Shown one piece after another: positions 21,674 to 32,151 of a stretch of 64,000 nucleotides of DNA. Under the pieces are notes generated by a model that was given only the letters and a program-made list of their open reading frames with translations, was not told the DNA's origin and did not search any database. The DNA comes from an uncultured Spiribacter sp. (GTDB lineage: Bacteria; Pseudomonadota; Gammaproteobacteria; Nitrococcales; Nitrococcaceae): the NCBI GenBank assembly GCA_937884605.1, contig CALGDM010000018.1:79527-143526 (forward strand), read 5' to 3'. Each line of letters starts with the position of its first letter. Position 1 is the first letter of the stretch. A program made the position numbers and the translations under genes.

Positions 21674-22444
21674 ATGACCGACCCCCAGCCGATGCCGCGC
21701 CGCTCGGGCCGCGGCATCTATCTGTTGCCCAATCTGATCACCACGCTGGCGCTGCTGTTCGGCTTCTACGCCGTGGTGGCCGCCCAGTCGGGTGCCTACG
21801 AAGCGGCCGCCGTCGCGATTTTTCTGGCCATGGTGATGGATGGCCTCGACGGGCGGGTGGCGCGGCTGACCAATACCCAGACCGAGTTCGGCGTGCAGTA
21901 CGACAGCATCGCCGACATGGTCTCGTTTGGCATGGCGCCGGCGCTGGTGGTGTTTGCCTGGGCACTCGATGACCTGGGCGCGCTGGGTGCGGTCTGGGAC
22001 AAGCTGGGCTGGGTCGGCGCGTTCATCTACACCGCCTGTGCCGGGCTGCGGCTGGCCCGCTTCAACACCCAGGTGGGCGTTGCCGACAAGCGCTACTTTC
22101 AGGGTCTGCCGAGTCCCGCCGCTGCGGCAGTGCTGGCCGGCATGGTCTGGTCGGGCGACCGGCTCGAGTTCGGCGGCTGGCCGGCCGGGATCCCGGCGCT
22201 GATCCTGATCGTCGCCGCCGGGGTGCTCATGGTCAGCAACGTCCGCTATGACAGCTTCAAGGAGATCGACTTTCGCTACCGCGTGCCGTTTGTCGTCATT
22301 GTTCTGGGTGTCATGGGCGTGGCGCTGATGTCGGTCCACCCGCCACTGGTGCTGTTCGGGCTTGCATTGACGTATCTGAGCTCGGGGCCGATTCTGACGG
22401 TGATCCGGCGACGCCGGCGGCGCAGACGCCGGCATGCGGGTTAG
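21674..22444 (+). CDS. pssA: CDP-diacylglycerol-serine O-phosphatidyltransferase
   Basis: Membrane enzyme that makes phosphatidylserine, precursor of phosphatidylethanolamine. The CDP-alcohol phosphotransferase motif D-G-x2-A-R-x8-G-x3-D-x3-D is complete: Asp59, Gly60, Ala63, Arg64, Gly73, Asp77, Asp81. The 256 residues have about eight membrane helices and an Arg-rich C-terminal tail, as in the Bacillus-type (integral membrane) PssA rather than the E. coli peripheral enzyme. GAGG lies 6 nt before ATG 21674. It sits between ilvC and leuA, a placement seen in other proteobacteria. Confidence 0.92.
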   Translation: MTDPQPMPRRSGRGIYLLPNLITTLALLFGFYAVVAAQSGAYEAAAVAIFLAMVMDGLDGRVARLTNTQTEFGVQYDSIADMVSFGMAPALVVFAWALDDLGALGAVWDKLGWVGAFIYTACAGLRLARFNTQVGVADKRYFQGLPSPAAAAVLAGMVWSGDRLEFGGWPAGIPALILIVAAGVLMVSNVRYDSFKEIDFRYRVPFVVIVLGVMGVALMSVHPPLVLFGLALTYLSSGPILTVIRRRRRRRRRHAG

Positions 22445-22477
22445 ACTGGGGAGACGATCACACGTGAGGGCAGAGTG

Positions 22478-24031
22478 ATGAGTGAAGCCGACCGGCTGAC
22501 CATCTTTGACACGACGCTGCGCGACGGCGAGCAATCGCCGGGCGCTTCCATGACCCGCGAAGAAAAGGTGCGCATCGCCCGGGCGCTGCAACGACTGCGT
22601 GTGGACGTCATCGAGGCGGGCTTCCCGGCCGCCAGCCAGGGCGATTTCGAGTCGGTGCGGGCGGTGGCCGAGACCATCACTGATGCCCGCGTCTGCGGGC
22701 TGGCCCGGGCCAATGAGCAGGACATTGACCGCGCCGGTGCGGCCGTGGCGCCGGCGCCGGCGGGGCGCATTCACACGTTTATCGCCACCTCGCCGGTGCA
22801 CATGGAGAAAAAGCTCCAGCTCCAGCCCGATGAGGTCATCGAGCGGGCGGTGGCGGCGGTGAGCCGTGCCCGCAACCTGTGCGACGACGTCGAATTTTCG
22901 CCCGAGGATGCCGGCCGCTCCGATCCACAGTTCCTGTGCCGCATCATTGAGGCGGCCATCACCGCCGGGGCGACCACGATCAATATCCCCGATACCGTCG
23001 GGTACAACCTGCCGGCGCAGTTTGCCGGGCTGATCCGCGATCTGCGTGAGCGCATCCCCAATGCCGACCGCGCGGTCTGGTCGGTGCATTGTCACAACGA
23101 CCTGGGTCTGGCGGTCGCCAATTCGCTGGCGGCGGTGCGCGAGGGCGCCCGGCAGATCGAGTGCACCATCAACGGGTTGGGCGAGCGGGCCGGCAATGCC
23201 GCGCTCGAGGAGATCGTCATGGCGGTGCGAACACGCCAGGATGACCTGCCCTGCGATACCCGCATCGAGACCCGCGAGATCGTGCCCACTTCCAAGCTGG
23301 TGGCCAATATCACCGGCTTTCAGGTACAGCCCAACAAGGCGATCGTGGGCATCAATGCCTTCGCCCACGAGTCGGGGATCCATCAGGACGGCGTGCTCAA
23401 GCACCGCGAAACCTACGAGATCATGCGCGCGGAGGACGTCGGCTGGGGCACCAACCGCATGGTGCTTGGCAAGCATTCGGGCCGTAACGCCTTCCGTAGC
23501 CGCTGCGATGAACTGGGCATCCGGTTCGAGACGGCAGCCCAGCTCAACGAGGCCTTTCAGCGCTTCAAGGACCTGGCGGACAAAAAACACGAGATCTTCG
23601 ATGAAGATCTGCAGGCGGTGGCCACCGAGGCGGTGGCGGCCATGGAAGAGGATCAGAGCGCCTCGCTGGTGGCGTTCCGCTGCTGTTCGGAGACCGGCGA
23701 GACCCCGGTGGCCGAGGTCACGCTGGAGATCGACGGCGAAGAGCGCCACAACCAGGCCGCCGGCGACGGGCCGGTGGACGCGGCGTTCAAGGCGATCGAC
23801 GGCCTGCTCGATGTGCAGGCCGAGCTGCTGCTCTATTCGGTGAACAACATCACCACCGGCACCGATGCCCAGGGCGAGGTGACCGTGCGTCTGGAGCGTG
23901 GCGGTCGGGTGGTCAATGGCCAGGGATCGGATACCGACATCGTGATCGCCTCGGCGAATGCCTACCTCAACGCCCTGAATCGCCTGCGCACCACCGGCGG
24001 GCGGACGCACCCCCAGACCGACGGCGTCTGA
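22478..24031 (+). CDS. leuA: 2-Isopropylmalate synthase
   Basis: Commits 2-ketoisovalerate and acetyl-CoA to leucine synthesis. The 517-residue protein has the DRE-TIM barrel motif [11 protein letters not shown] at the start, the metal-binding [13 protein letters not shown] with its H-x-H, and the linker region [13 protein letters not shown]. The C-terminal third is the leucine-binding regulatory domain. The ATG at 22478 follows GAGGG by 7 nt; an overlapping in-frame GTG at 22475 is less well spaced. Last gene of ilvN-ilvC-pssA-leuA. Confidence 0.97.
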   Translation: MSEADRLTIFDTTLRDGEQSPGASMTREEKVRIARALQRLRVDVIEAGFPAASQGDFESVRAVAETITDARVCGLARANEQDIDRAGAAVAPAPAGRIHTFIATSPVHMEKKLQLQPDEVIERAVAAVSRARNLCDDVEFSPEDAGRSDPQFLCRIIEAAITAGATTINIPDTVGYNLPAQFAGLIRDLRERIPNADRAVWSVHCHNDLGLAVANSLAAVREGARQIECTINGLGERAGNAALEEIVMAVRTRQDDLPCDTRIETREIVPTSKLVANITGFQVQPNKAIVGINAFAHESGIHQDGVLKHRETYEIMRAEDVGWGTNRMVLGKHSGRNAFRSRCDELGIRFETAAQLNEAFQRFKDLADKKHEIFDEDLQAVATEAVAAMEEDQSASLVAFRCCSETGETPVAEVTLEIDGEERHNQAAGDGPVDAAFKAIDGLLDVQAELLLYSVNNITTGTDAQGEVTVRLERGGRVVNGQGSDTDIVIASANAYLNALNRLRTTGGRTHPQTDGV

Positions 24032-24054
24032 GCACGGCGGAGCGCGGGGGCGGC

Positions 24055-24729
24055 ATGATCGACCAGCGGCGCCGGCGGATGCTCGACGAAATGGGTCTGA
24101 CGGTCTGGCGGTCCCGCGGGCAGGCGGACCCGACCACCGACGCGGCCCGGCCGGCGACATCGGCCGGCGACTGGGCCGGGCTGGTGGCCTCGATCGAGGC
24201 CTGCCAGCGCTGCCCGTTGCATGCCACCCGTCAGCGTGCCGTGCCGGGGGTGGGTGATCAGGCCGCGCGGCTGATGATCATCGGCGAGGCCCCCGGGGCC
24301 GAGGAGGACCGGCGGGGTGAGCCGTTTGTCGGCCGCGCCGGGCAGCTGCTCGATGCCATGCTGGCGGCCATTGGCCTGGACCGTCATCAGGACGTGTTCA
24401 TCACCAACGTGATCAAGTCCCGTCCGCCGGAAAACCGCGACCCCACCGCTGACGAGATCGCGGCCTGCCGTCCGTGGCTGGACGCCCAGCTGGCGCTGAT
24501 CCAGCCAAGCGTCATTCTGACCGTGGGCAAGGTCGCGGCCCAGTCGCTGACCGGCAGCCGCCAGCCCATGGGCAAACTGCGTGATCAGTGGCACCGGCTG
24601 GGCGAGACCGACATCCCGCTCCGCGCGACCTATCACCCGGCCTATCTGCTGCGCCGCCCCGATGCCAAGGCCAGGGCCTGGGACGACCTGGTGACGGTCC
24701 GCCGCGCGCTTCGGGAGCTGCCGGCATGA
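24055..24729 (+). CDS. Uracil-DNA glycosylase, family 4-like, with one expected cluster Cys missing
   Basis: Removes uracil from DNA. The 224-residue protein has the family 4 block [17 protein letters not shown] followed by RAGQLLD (motif 1), and HPAYLLR (motif 2). An Fe-S cluster is expected: Cys50 and Cys53 (CQRC) and Cys138 are there. In the family motif KCRPPxNRxP the Cys is replaced by Ser122 ([10 protein letters not shown]), and the protein has only three cysteines. The N-terminal 40 residues are an unconserved extension. It overlaps rimI by 4 nt (ATGA) and lies 23 nt after leuA. Confidence 0.85.
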   Translation: MIDQRRRRMLDEMGLTVWRSRGQADPTTDAARPATSAGDWAGLVASIEACQRCPLHATRQRAVPGVGDQAARLMIIGEAPGAEEDRRGEPFVGRAGQLLDAMLAAIGLDRHQDVFITNVIKSRPPENRDPTADEIAACRPWLDAQLALIQPSVILTVGKVAAQSLTGSRQPMGKLRDQWHRLGETDIPLRATYHPAYLLRRPDAKARAWDDLVTVRRALRELPA

Positions 24730-25217
24730 CCGCTGCGCCGGTGGATTTCCTGCCGGTGATCCGGCCCATGCGCCGGCGTGATGTGCCATCGGTGCACGGC
24801 GTCGAGTCCAATGCCTATGGCTTTCCCTGGGCCCAGACCATCTTTCGCGATTGTCTGCGAATGGGCTATGAATGCTGGGTGCAGCTGGCCACCGATCGCA
24901 TCGTTGGCCATGTGGTGCTTGCCATGGGCCCGGGCGAGGCGCATGTGCTCAACCTCGCGGTGCATCCCGACTGGCATGGGCGGGGGTTTGGCCGCGCGCT
25001 GCTCGAGCAGGCCCTCGAGCGAGCCGAACAACTGGGCGCCGAGTCGGTGTTTCTGGAGGTGCGGCCCAGCAACACGCCGGCGGTGCGGCTGTATAAAAGT
25101 GCCGGCTTTCGCCGGGTCGGCCGTCGTCCCGGCTACTACCGGACCGACGACGGCCGGGAGGATGCCCTGGTCATGCGCTATGACCTGCGGGAGGTTGCAC
25201 CGGTCGGGCGGCGATGA
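24726..25217 (+). CDS. rimI: Ribosomal protein S18-alanine N-acetyltransferase RimI
   Basis: GNAT-family acetyltransferase that modifies the N-terminus of ribosomal protein S18. The acetyl-CoA site is in LNLAVHPDWHGRGFGRALLEQAL, followed by FLEVRPSNTPAVRLYKSAGF and YYRTDDGREDALVM, the family C-terminal signature. Length 163 residues. ATG overlaps the uracil glycosylase stop, and its own stop overlaps the MFS gene by 4 nt, so three genes are coupled. Confidence 0.93.
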   Translation: MTAAPVDFLPVIRPMRRRDVPSVHGVESNAYGFPWAQTIFRDCLRMGYECWVQLATDRIVGHVVLAMGPGEAHVLNLAVHPDWHGRGFGRALLEQALERAEQLGAESVFLEVRPSNTPAVRLYKSAGFRRVGRRPGYYRTDDGREDALVMRYDLREVAPVGRR

Positions 25218-26473
25218 ACCGGAGCGGTGAACGTCGCCGGGTGGTGGTGGCCTGGGCGCTCTATGACTGGGCCAATTCGGCGTTTGCCACGGTGGTGATG
25301 GCGGGGATCTTCCCGATCCTGTTCCAGGACTACTGGAGTGCCGATGCCAGTCCCGCCGAGGCCAATCTGCGGCTTGGCTGGGCGAATGGCCTGGCGAGTG
25401 CGGTGATCGTGCTGATTGCCCCGCTTGCCGGGGCCATGGCCGACCGCGCCGGCCGCCGCAAGCAGGCATTGCTGGGGTTTGCGCTGCCGGCGGCGGCCCT
25501 CACCGCGGCGCTCGCCTGGGTACCCGCCGATGCCAGCTTGCTGGCGGCCACGCTGTTCACTCTGGCGGTCATCGGCTTTATGGCCGCCAATCTTTTCTAT
25601 GACGCGCTGCTGGTGGGCATCGCCCCGCCGGCACGCTGGCATGCCATCTCGGGCCTGGGGTTTGGTATCGGCTACCTGGGCGGCGGGCTGGTCTATCTGG
25701 GGTGCATTATCGCCATCATGCAGCCCGCCATGCTGGGGCTTGCCTCGGCGACGGAGGCGGCGCTCGGGGCCTTTATCGTCACCGGGGTCTGGTGGGCGCT
25801 GTTCTCGCTGCCACTGGCCTTGGTAGTGCCCGAGCCGGCCCGCGAACGCGGTGGGGCGGCTGGCCTGGCGGGGGGACTGCGTCAGCTGCGCGCCACCTTC
25901 GTCCACCTGCGTGCCTATCGCCCGGTGTGGCTGTTCCTGCTGGCGTATTTCCTCTACATCGACGGCGTGGGCACGACCATCCGCATGGCGGTGGCCTATG
26001 GCCGCTCGCTGGGCTTTGCCCAGACCGACCTGATGCTGGCGCTGCTGATCACCCAGTTCGTCGGCTTTCCCGCCGCGCTGTTGATGGGTGTCGTGGGGCA
26101 ACGGCTGGGTGCGCGCCGCGGCATCCTCCTGGGGCTGGCCCTGTATATCGGGATTGCCCTGTGGGGCGCCTTCATTCAGGCGGCGTGGGAGTTCTACGCG
26201 ATTGCCGCGCTGGTGGGCGTGGCCCAGGGCGGCGTGCAGGCGCTCAGTCGCTCCTTTTATGCCGGGCTGATTCCGGCGGCGCGTGCGGGCGAGTTCTTCG
26301 GCTTCTACAATGTGCTCGGCAAGTCCGCCGCCCTGATCGGCCCGCCGCTGTTTGGTGCGCTGGGCGTCTGGCTGGGCGATGTCCGCTATTCGATGCTCGC
26401 GCTCATTGCCCTGTTTCTGGCGGGCGCGCTTATACTCACGCGCATCGACCCCAAGGAGGACCCGACCCGATGA
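25214..26473 (+). CDS. MFS transporter, UMF1/Vps22-like family
   Basis: Inner-membrane transporter of 419 residues with about twelve helices. The opening VAWALYDWANSAFATVVMAGIFP and the ADRAGRRKQALL loop between helices 2 and 3 are features of the UMF1 family (related to yeast vacuolar amino acid exporter Atg22). The substrate is not known; amino acid efflux would be an inference. Coupled by ATGA overlaps to rimI upstream and the DUF2970 gene downstream. Confidence 0.82.
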   Translation: MNRSGERRRVVVAWALYDWANSAFATVVMAGIFPILFQDYWSADASPAEANLRLGWANGLASAVIVLIAPLAGAMADRAGRRKQALLGFALPAAALTAALAWVPADASLLAATLFTLAVIGFMAANLFYDALLVGIAPPARWHAISGLGFGIGYLGGGLVYLGCIIAIMQPAMLGLASATEAALGAFIVTGVWWALFSLPLALVVPEPARERGGAAGLAGGLRQLRATFVHLRAYRPVWLFLLAYFLYIDGVGTTIRMAVAYGRSLGFAQTDLMLALLITQFVGFPAALLMGVVGQRLGARRGILLGLALYIGIALWGAFIQAAWEFYAIAALVGVAQGGVQALSRSFYAGLIPAARAGEFFGFYNVLGKSAALIGPPLFGALGVWLGDVRYSMLALIALFLAGALILTRIDPKEDPTR

Positions 26474-26697
26474 CCGACCCGCAACACTCCGGCGACCGCC
26501 CTGCCCGCGTCTCGCTGTGGCAGGCCATCAAGAGCACGGCCGCCGCAGCCTTCGGCGTGCAGACCGAGTCGGCGCGCCAGCGCGATTTTACCCATGGCAA
26601 TCCGGCACATTTCATCATTGCCGGACTGATCTTTACCGCGGTCTTTGTCGTGGTGCTGGTGGTGATCGTCAACCTGGTGCTGAGTCAGGCCGGCTAG
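26470..26697 (+). CDS. DUF2970 small membrane protein
   Basis: A 75-residue protein with one C-terminal transmembrane helix (about residues 48-71, FIIAGLIFTAVFVVVLVVIV). The family segment SLWQAIKSTAAAAFGVQ begins near residue 16 and is followed by RQRDFTHGNPAHFI. It matches DUF2970, whose function is unknown. The start overlaps the MFS stop by 4 nt. The last 29 nt overlap the symporter gene on the other strand. Confidence 0.8.
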   Translation: MTDPQHSGDRPARVSLWQAIKSTAAAAFGVQTESARQRDFTHGNPAHFIIAGLIFTAVFVVVLVVIVNLVLSQAG

Positions 26698-28063
26698 CCC
26701 GCCCCCGGCCCAGCGCCATGACCGCGACCACCAGGGCCGAGGCGCCGAGCGCGCCCAGAAACGGCCCCAGCGTGGGGATGCTGTCGGGAAAACTTGCCAC
26801 CTGGAGCCCGCCGACGAGATGGCCAGTGGCAATGGTGCCCGGGACTACCGCGCCGATCAGCCCGGCCACGGCGCCCAGGATCGCGGCGCGGGGCGAGACC
26901 CGGTCCGAGAGCCCGCTCAACAGCGGGATCACCGCGGTGGCACAGAGCAGATCGGCAATCAGAAACAGCCGCAGCACCGAGATCTGCTGCCAGGCGATCA
27001 GCACCACCGGGATCATCAACAGCGCCGACAGCCATCGGGCCCCGCGACGCTGCAGCCGGCCCGTTTCGGTAACCCCCAGGGACACCAGCGCGTTCTGCAG
27101 CGTGTCGACGGATGAGGCCACCAGGGTAATCCCCAGTACCAGCGCCGGCAGTGTCAGCCAGGTCGGGGCGTCGGCGATGAGCGCAAACAGCGGGATCGGC
27201 GGTGTGCCCAGGGGCAGTCCGCGGCTGGCGGCGAGCAGACCCGCCCCGCCCAGCACGGCCACCACGGCGATGGTGGACAGGCCTCCGATGACCGCGCCGC
27301 GCCGCAGGGCGCCGTCGTCCCGGGCCGCCCACACCCGTTGCCAGTAGCCCTGGTGGAAAAGGTTGGCGGCGGTGACGGCCATGATCAGCGTCAGCGCCAC
27401 ACCCAGGGCATCGCCAGGGGCCGGAGCGGGCAGGCTGCCGCCGGCGTTGGCCGGGCGCTCGGGCGCCAGACCCAATACCGCCGCCGCCACGATCCCGATC
27501 AGCGCCACCAGCAACCCGGCCTGCCAGCGGTCGGTGACAAGGCTTGCGCGCAGCCCTCCGGCCGCCGTGTAGATCACCGTGGCGATGGCCACCGCGGCGA
27601 TGGCATAGCGGCCGTCGGCATCCGAGAGCAGGGCGGTGATGGCGCCCACGGCGGTCAGCTCGGCGGCCAGAAAGCAGAGCATGTAGAGCACCGACAGGGC
27701 CGCTACCCAGGCGCGAAAGCCAGTGCCGAAACGGCCAGCGGTAAACTCGGTCAGGCTGCGGCCGGCGGGCAGCCGGCGGCGGATGGCCGGCCCGACCAGG
27801 CCCAGGATGATAAAGGGCAGTGCCGAGCCGATGGCATAACCGGCCACCGCCACTGGCCCAACGAAGGCGCCGATTTCGGGGGGTGCGAACAGAATCCAGG
27901 CGCCCATTCCCGAGGCCAGAAACGACAGCCCGAGGGCGGTGCCGGTCTGGCTGCGCCGGGCGGTCAGGTAGTCGTCGAGACTGTCGCTGTGCCGGGCCCG
28001 GAGCCCCAGCAGGACAAATGCGATGAGGGCAGCGATAACCGCCGCGAGCGGGATGGTGAGCAT
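26669..28063 (-). CDS. Sodium:solute symporter under TPP riboswitch control, probable thiamine or precursor importer
   Basis: A 464-residue membrane protein of the sodium:solute symporter family with about 13 helices. The opening LDDYLTARRSQTGTALGLSFLASGMGAW and SLTEFTAGRFG are standard family features. What it carries is indicated by the TPP riboswitch directly before the gene. This places it with the predicted thiamine-related symporters of this family (ThiV-like), which import thiamine or its pyrimidine/thiazole parts. No other thiamine gene is nearby. The substrate is inferred; only the fold and the riboswitch are seen. Confidence 0.85.
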   Translation of the reverse strand: MLTIPLAAVIAALIAFVLLGLRARHSDSLDDYLTARRSQTGTALGLSFLASGMGAWILFAPPEIGAFVGPVAVAGYAIGSALPFIILGLVGPAIRRRLPAGRSLTEFTAGRFGTGFRAWVAALSVLYMLCFLAAELTAVGAITALLSDADGRYAIAAVAIATVIYTAAGGLRASLVTDRWQAGLLVALIGIVAAAVLGLAPERPANAGGSLPAPAPGDALGVALTLIMAVTAANLFHQGYWQRVWAARDDGALRRGAVIGGLSTIAVVAVLGGAGLLAASRGLPLGTPPIPLFALIADAPTWLTLPALVLGITLVASSVDTLQNALVSLGVTETGRLQRRGARWLSALLMIPVVLIAWQQISVLRLFLIADLLCATAVIPLLSGLSDRVSPRAAILGAVAGLIGAVVPGTIATGHLVGGLQVASFPDSIPTLGPFLGALGASALVVAVMALGRGRASRPDSAPG

Positions 28064-28150
28064 GTCGCGCTTCCTCCGCCGGTATGATCCGGTTCAGGTT
28101 CCAGGGTCTGCGCGATGGCGCACTCTCAGTCCGAAGACTCCCCTGGCGAC
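28064..28150 (-). promoter_or_regulatory. TPP (thi-box) riboswitch
   Basis: The minus-strand leader contains the conserved TPP aptamer parts in order: CAGGGG, CTGAGA, ACCC, GAACCTGA, the CCGG-loop-CCGG helix and GGCGGAGGAA. A 5-bp closing helix can form between GTCGC (28150-28146) and GCGAC (28068-28064), the five bases directly before the ATG. The only Shine-Dalgarno, GGAGG (28077-28073), lies inside the aptamer's 3' part. Binding of TPP should therefore block translation. No terminator hairpin was seen. Confidence 0.93.
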
Positions 28151-28175
28151 GTGGGTTCAGATTGTTGAGCGCCAG

Positions 28176-28204
28176 AGTATGCCGACGGGCCGGTGGCCGT
28201 GCAA
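28176..28204 (-). promoter_or_regulatory. Promoter of the TPP-riboswitch symporter gene
   Basis: On the minus strand TTGCAC (28204-28199), a 17-bp spacer and CATACT (28181-28176). The predicted start near 28169 puts the riboswitch at the very 5' end of the transcript. Confidence 0.55.
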
Positions 28205-28254
28205 ACCTAAATGGGGCAGGCTGGCTATCCACCGAGGCAGCAGCGGGATGATCC

Positions 28255-29316
28255 ATGGGCGGGCGTTGGCGATGGCTAGCCGGGGCGTTGGCTCTGGCCC
28301 TGACAGGTCTGGCGGCGGGCATGCCGGTGTTCAATGGCTGGCAGGCCGAGCAGACCTGGCAGAGCCGTGTCGAGCAGTGGGATCGGCGGCTGGCCGACGG
28401 GATCGGTGCCGGCGCGACGGCCCGGATTGTCGATTACCAGCGCGGCCTCTACCGCGCATCGGTGCGGACCGAACTGGTGCTGCCGGCCTCGACCCTGACG
28501 CCGGCAATGCGCGAGCATCTTGGCCTGAGTGCCTCGGGGCCGGTGCGCTGGGTGCTTGAGCAGACCCTGCAACACGGCTGGCGCGGCGTTGCCCTGGACG
28601 GTCATCTGCGGCCCGCGGGCGCGCTGGCGCCGGTGTTCGAGCGGCTCGGCGGCAACCCCGAGAGCATTTCGGTGCGCGGCCATCTGGGCTTTGAGACCCA
28701 GTCGCTGGCAATCCGGATCCGGCGGCTGGCGGGGGTGCCGGAGCTGTTCGAACTGGGTGGAATGCAGGCAAGCACTGATCTGCGCCCGGTGGCCGGTGCG
28801 TCCGGGGCAGGCGTCTGGAGCGGTCAGACGCAGATCGTCATCGAGGCGCTCGCCCTGCCCGGCGCGCCGCCGCTGCAGGGCCGCGCCACCGTCGATTTCG
28901 AGCGCATCGACGCCCGGGCGCTGCTGACGCTGAGCGCGGATCAATGGCGCCCGTCGCTGGCGGCACTGGCCACCGAGTCGCCGCGGCTTGCGCTCTCCGC
29001 GTTGCGGCTAGAGACGGTGCCGGGACAGGGGCTGAGTGGTGAGGCGAGTTTGCAGATCCGCCCGGCGATGGCCGAGCGGTTGCGCGCCGGTGCCCACGGC
29101 ATGGCGCTCTGGGAGGCGCTGCGTCTGGATACCGAACTGGTGATCGACCAGGCCATGGTCGAGGCCCTGCCCAACGAGGCGCAGGCATGGCTGCAGCAGG
29201 GCCGGGCGTTCGGCTTTCTGCGCCGCCGCGATGGCGACTGGCGCCTGGCGCTGGCCGTCGATGAGGGCAGCCTGCGCATCCACGGCCAGACGCCCGCCTG
29301 GGCTCCTGGCAACTAG
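28255..29316 (+). CDS. DUF945 (YdgA-like) exported protein
   Basis: A 353-residue protein with an uncleaved N-terminal hydrophobic helix or signal peptide (residues 5-25). The NGWQAEQTWQSRVEQW and ARIVDYQRGLYRASVRTEL segments match the YdgA/DUF945 family of periplasmic proteins of unknown function. The body is predicted beta-rich with repeated amphipathic strands. Only a weak SD (GCGGGATG) precedes the ATG. It is convergent with valS and divergent from the symporter gene. Confidence 0.72.
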   Translation: MGGRWRWLAGALALALTGLAAGMPVFNGWQAEQTWQSRVEQWDRRLADGIGAGATARIVDYQRGLYRASVRTELVLPASTLTPAMREHLGLSASGPVRWVLEQTLQHGWRGVALDGHLRPAGALAPVFERLGGNPESISVRGHLGFETQSLAIRIRRLAGVPELFELGGMQASTDLRPVAGASGAGVWSGQTQIVIEALALPGAPPLQGRATVDFERIDARALLTLSADQWRPSLAALATESPRLALSALRLETVPGQGLSGEASLQIRPAMAERLRAGAHGMALWEALRLDTELVIDQAMVEALPNEAQAWLQQGRAFGFLRRRDGDWRLALAVDEGSLRIHGQTPAWAPGN

Positions 29317-29334
29317 CTTGCCGCCGCCCCGGGC

Positions 29335-32136
29335 CTAGAGGCGCTCGACACGGCGGATCTGCTCGTCGATACGGGCCAGCGCCGACTCGGTTTCGGCCTG
29401 CTTGTCCCGCTCACGCTGGACAACCTGCGCCGGTGCCTTTTCGACAAACGCGGCGTTGTTGAGCTTGCCGCCGGTTCGGGCGAGGTCGTCGGCCAGCCGG
29501 GTGCGGGCCTTTTGCAGCCGCGCCAGTTCGGCATCGCGATCGATCAAGCCGGCCATGGGCACGCGGATTTCCAGCGTATCCACCAGCGCCAGCGCCGATT
29601 CCGGTGCCTGATCGTCGGGGCCCAGGAAGTCGATCGACTCGAGCCGACCAAGAAAATCCAGTGCCGCGCGGTGACGCTCGACACGGCGGCGATCGGCATC
29701 ATCGGCATTCTGAAGAATCACCGGCAGACGCTTGCCCGGCGCGATGTCCATTTCCCCACGAATGCGCCGTATGCCCAGGATAAAGCGCTGCAGCCAGTCG
29801 ATCTCCGTCTCGGCATCGGTGTCGATGCGCTCGGGATCGGCGATCGGGAAGGCCTGGGTCATGATGGTCTGGCCGCTCAGGCCGGCCACCGGGGCCACCC
29901 GCTGCCAGATCGCCTCGGTGATGAACGGCATGATGGGGTGGAGCAGGCGTAGCAGTCCTTCGAGTACCCGAACCAGGGTGTAGCGCGTGCCGCGGGCCTG
30001 CGGGGTGTCGGCATCACCCTGGAGCGCCGGCTTGCTGAGCTCGAGGTACCAGTCGCAGTACTCATCCCAGGTGAATTCGTAGATGGCCTGCGCGGCCAGG
30101 TCCAGGCGATAGCTCTGGAGGGCCTCGTTGACCGTCTGCTCGGTGCGTTGCAGGCGCGTGACGATCCAGCGCTCGGCGGTGCCATAGCTCATCTCGCCCG
30201 CGTCGATGCCCTCGAGCCGGTCCTCGGTGTTCATGAGCACGTAGCGCGCGGCGTTCCAGAGCTTGTTGCAGAAGTTGCGATAGCCATCCACCCGACCCAT
30301 GTCGAAGACCACGTCGCGCCCGGTGGTGGCAAGGCTGGCAAAGGTAAAGCGCAGCGCATCGGTGCCGTGCTCGGCGATGCCCTCGGGAAAGGCCTCGCGG
30401 GTCTGCGCCTCGATGGCCGGCGCACGCTGGGGCTGCATCAGCCCGGTGGTACGCTTTTTGACCAGCGATTCCAGATCGATGCCATCGATGATGTCGAGGG
30501 GGTCGAGCACATTGCCCTTGGACTTGGACATCTTGGCGCCGCTGCTGTCGCGCACCAGTCCATGGATGTAGATCTCGCGGAACGGCACGTCGCCGCGGAA
30601 CTTGAGCCCCATCATGATCATCCGGGCGACCCAGAAAAAGATGATGTCAAAGCCGGTAACCAGCACGCTGGTGGGGTAGAAGCGATTGAGCTCGGTCGTC
30701 TCCTCGGGCCAGCCCAGTGTCGAGAAGGGCCACAGCGCCGAGGAGAACCAGGTGTCGAGGACATCCTCGTCCTGGCGCAGGGACACATCGGGGCCCAGGC
30801 CGTGGCGAGCGCGCACTTCGGCCTCGTCGCTGCCCACATAGACCTCGCCATTGTCGTCGTACCAGGCGGGAATGCGGTGGCCCCACCACAGCTGGCGGCT
30901 GATGCACCAGTCCTGAATGTCCTCCAGCCAGTTGTAGTAGGTTTTGGTCCAGTTCTCAGGGACAAAGCGGATAGCCCCGTTGCGCACAGCGTCCAGGGCC
31001 GGGCGGGTGATCTCTTGCCAGCCGCCCGGCCGGCCATCGGCCTGGGTCTCGCGGGTCAGATCAACAAACCACTGCCGGGTCAGAAACGGTTCGACCACCA
31101 CGCCGGTGCGATCACAGCGCGGCACCATCAGGCGATGCGGATCAATGCCGTCGAGCAGCCCGGCGGCCTCGAAGTCGGCGACGATGCGCGCCCGTGCCTC
31201 GTAGCGGTCCAGCCCCTGGTAGGCGGCCGGTGCGTTGGTGTTGATGCGGGCATCCTCGGTGAGGATGTTGATGGGCGTGCAGCCATGGCGCAGACCGACT
31301 TCGTAGTCGTTGAAGTCGTGGGCGGGGGTGATCTTGAGGCAGCCGGTACCAAACGCCGGGTCGACATAGTCGTCACCGACAATGGGGATTTCGCGACCCA
31401 CCAGCGGCAGACGCACGTGCCGGCCGATCAGTGACTGGTAGCGCTCGTCGGTCGGGTTCACCGCGACGGCGGTGTCGCCGAGCATGGTCTCGGGCCGGGT
31501 CGTGGCCACCACCAGGTACTCATCGCTGTCGACAATCGGATAGCGCAGCCGCCAGATGTGGCTCTGCTCCTCGGCCGATTCCACCTCCAGGTCCGAGACC
31601 GCGGTCTGCAGCACCGGATCCCAGTTCACCAGGCGCTCGCCGCGATAGATCAGGCCTTCTCGGTAGAGCTGCACGAACACCGCCTCAACGGCCTCGGACA
31701 GGCCTTCGTCCATGGTGAAGCGCTCGCGGGACCAGTCCACGGACGCGCCCAGGCGGCGCATCTGATTCTGGATGGTGCCACCGGACTGGGCTTTCCACTC
31801 CCAGATCTTCTCGACAAACGCGGCCCGTCCCAGGGCATGGCGGTCACCGCCCTCAGCATTGAGCTGACGCTCGACCACCATCTGCGTGGCAATACCGGCG
31901 TGATCGGTGCCGGGCTGCCAGAGCGTGTTGTAGCCGGCCATGCGGTGATAGCGCACCAGCACATCCATCAGCGTGTCCTGGAACGCATGCCCCATGTGCA
32001 GCGTGCCGGTGACGTTGGGCGGCGGGATCATGATGCAGTACGGATCCCCCGTCTCGCCGGGCCGGAAATAGCCCGCCTGCTCCCATTGCGCGTACCAGTG
32101 GGACTCGATGCGGGCGGGGGTGTAGGTCTTTTCCAT
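29335..32136 (-). CDS. valS: Valyl-tRNA synthetase
   Basis: Class I synthetase for valine, 933 residues. The HIGH motif appears in [13 protein letters not shown] (about residues 38-50) and KMSKS in [15 protein letters not shown]. The CP1 editing domain lies between, with [15 protein letters not shown]. The C-terminal coiled coil, rich in Arg, Ala and Glu, covers the last about 65 residues. It lies 15 nt downstream of holC and is the last gene of that operon. Confidence 0.98.
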   Translation of the reverse strand: MEKTYTPARIESHWYAQWEQAGYFRPGETGDPYCIMIPPPNVTGTLHMGHAFQDTLMDVLVRYHRMAGYNTLWQPGTDHAGIATQMVVERQLNAEGGDRHALGRAAFVEKIWEWKAQSGGTIQNQMRRLGASVDWSRERFTMDEGLSEAVEAVFVQLYREGLIYRGERLVNWDPVLQTAVSDLEVESAEEQSHIWRLRYPIVDSDEYLVVATTRPETMLGDTAVAVNPTDERYQSLIGRHVRLPLVGREIPIVGDDYVDPAFGTGCLKITPAHDFNDYEVGLRHGCTPINILTEDARINTNAPAAYQGLDRYEARARIVADFEAAGLLDGIDPHRLMVPRCDRTGVVVEPFLTRQWFVDLTRETQADGRPGGWQEITRPALDAVRNGAIRFVPENWTKTYYNWLEDIQDWCISRQLWWGHRIPAWYDDNGEVYVGSDEAEVRARHGLGPDVSLRQDEDVLDTWFSSALWPFSTLGWPEETTELNRFYPTSVLVTGFDIIFFWVARMIMMGLKFRGDVPFREIYIHGLVRDSSGAKMSKSKGNVLDPLDIIDGIDLESLVKKRTTGLMQPQRAPAIEAQTREAFPEGIAEHGTDALRFTFASLATTGRDVVFDMGRVDGYRNFCNKLWNAARYVLMNTEDRLEGIDAGEMSYGTAERWIVTRLQRTEQTVNEALQSYRLDLAAQAIYEFTWDEYCDWYLELSKPALQGDADTPQARGTRYTLVRVLEGLLRLLHPIMPFITEAIWQRVAPVAGLSGQTIMTQAFPIADPERIDTDAETEIDWLQRFILGIRRIRGEMDIAPGKRLPVILQNADDADRRRVERHRAALDFLGRLESIDFLGPDDQAPESALALVDTLEIRVPMAGLIDRDAELARLQKARTRLADDLARTGGKLNNAAFVEKAPAQVVQRERDKQAETESALARIDEQIRRVERL

Positions 32137-32151
32137 GGGCGGTGAGCGCTC

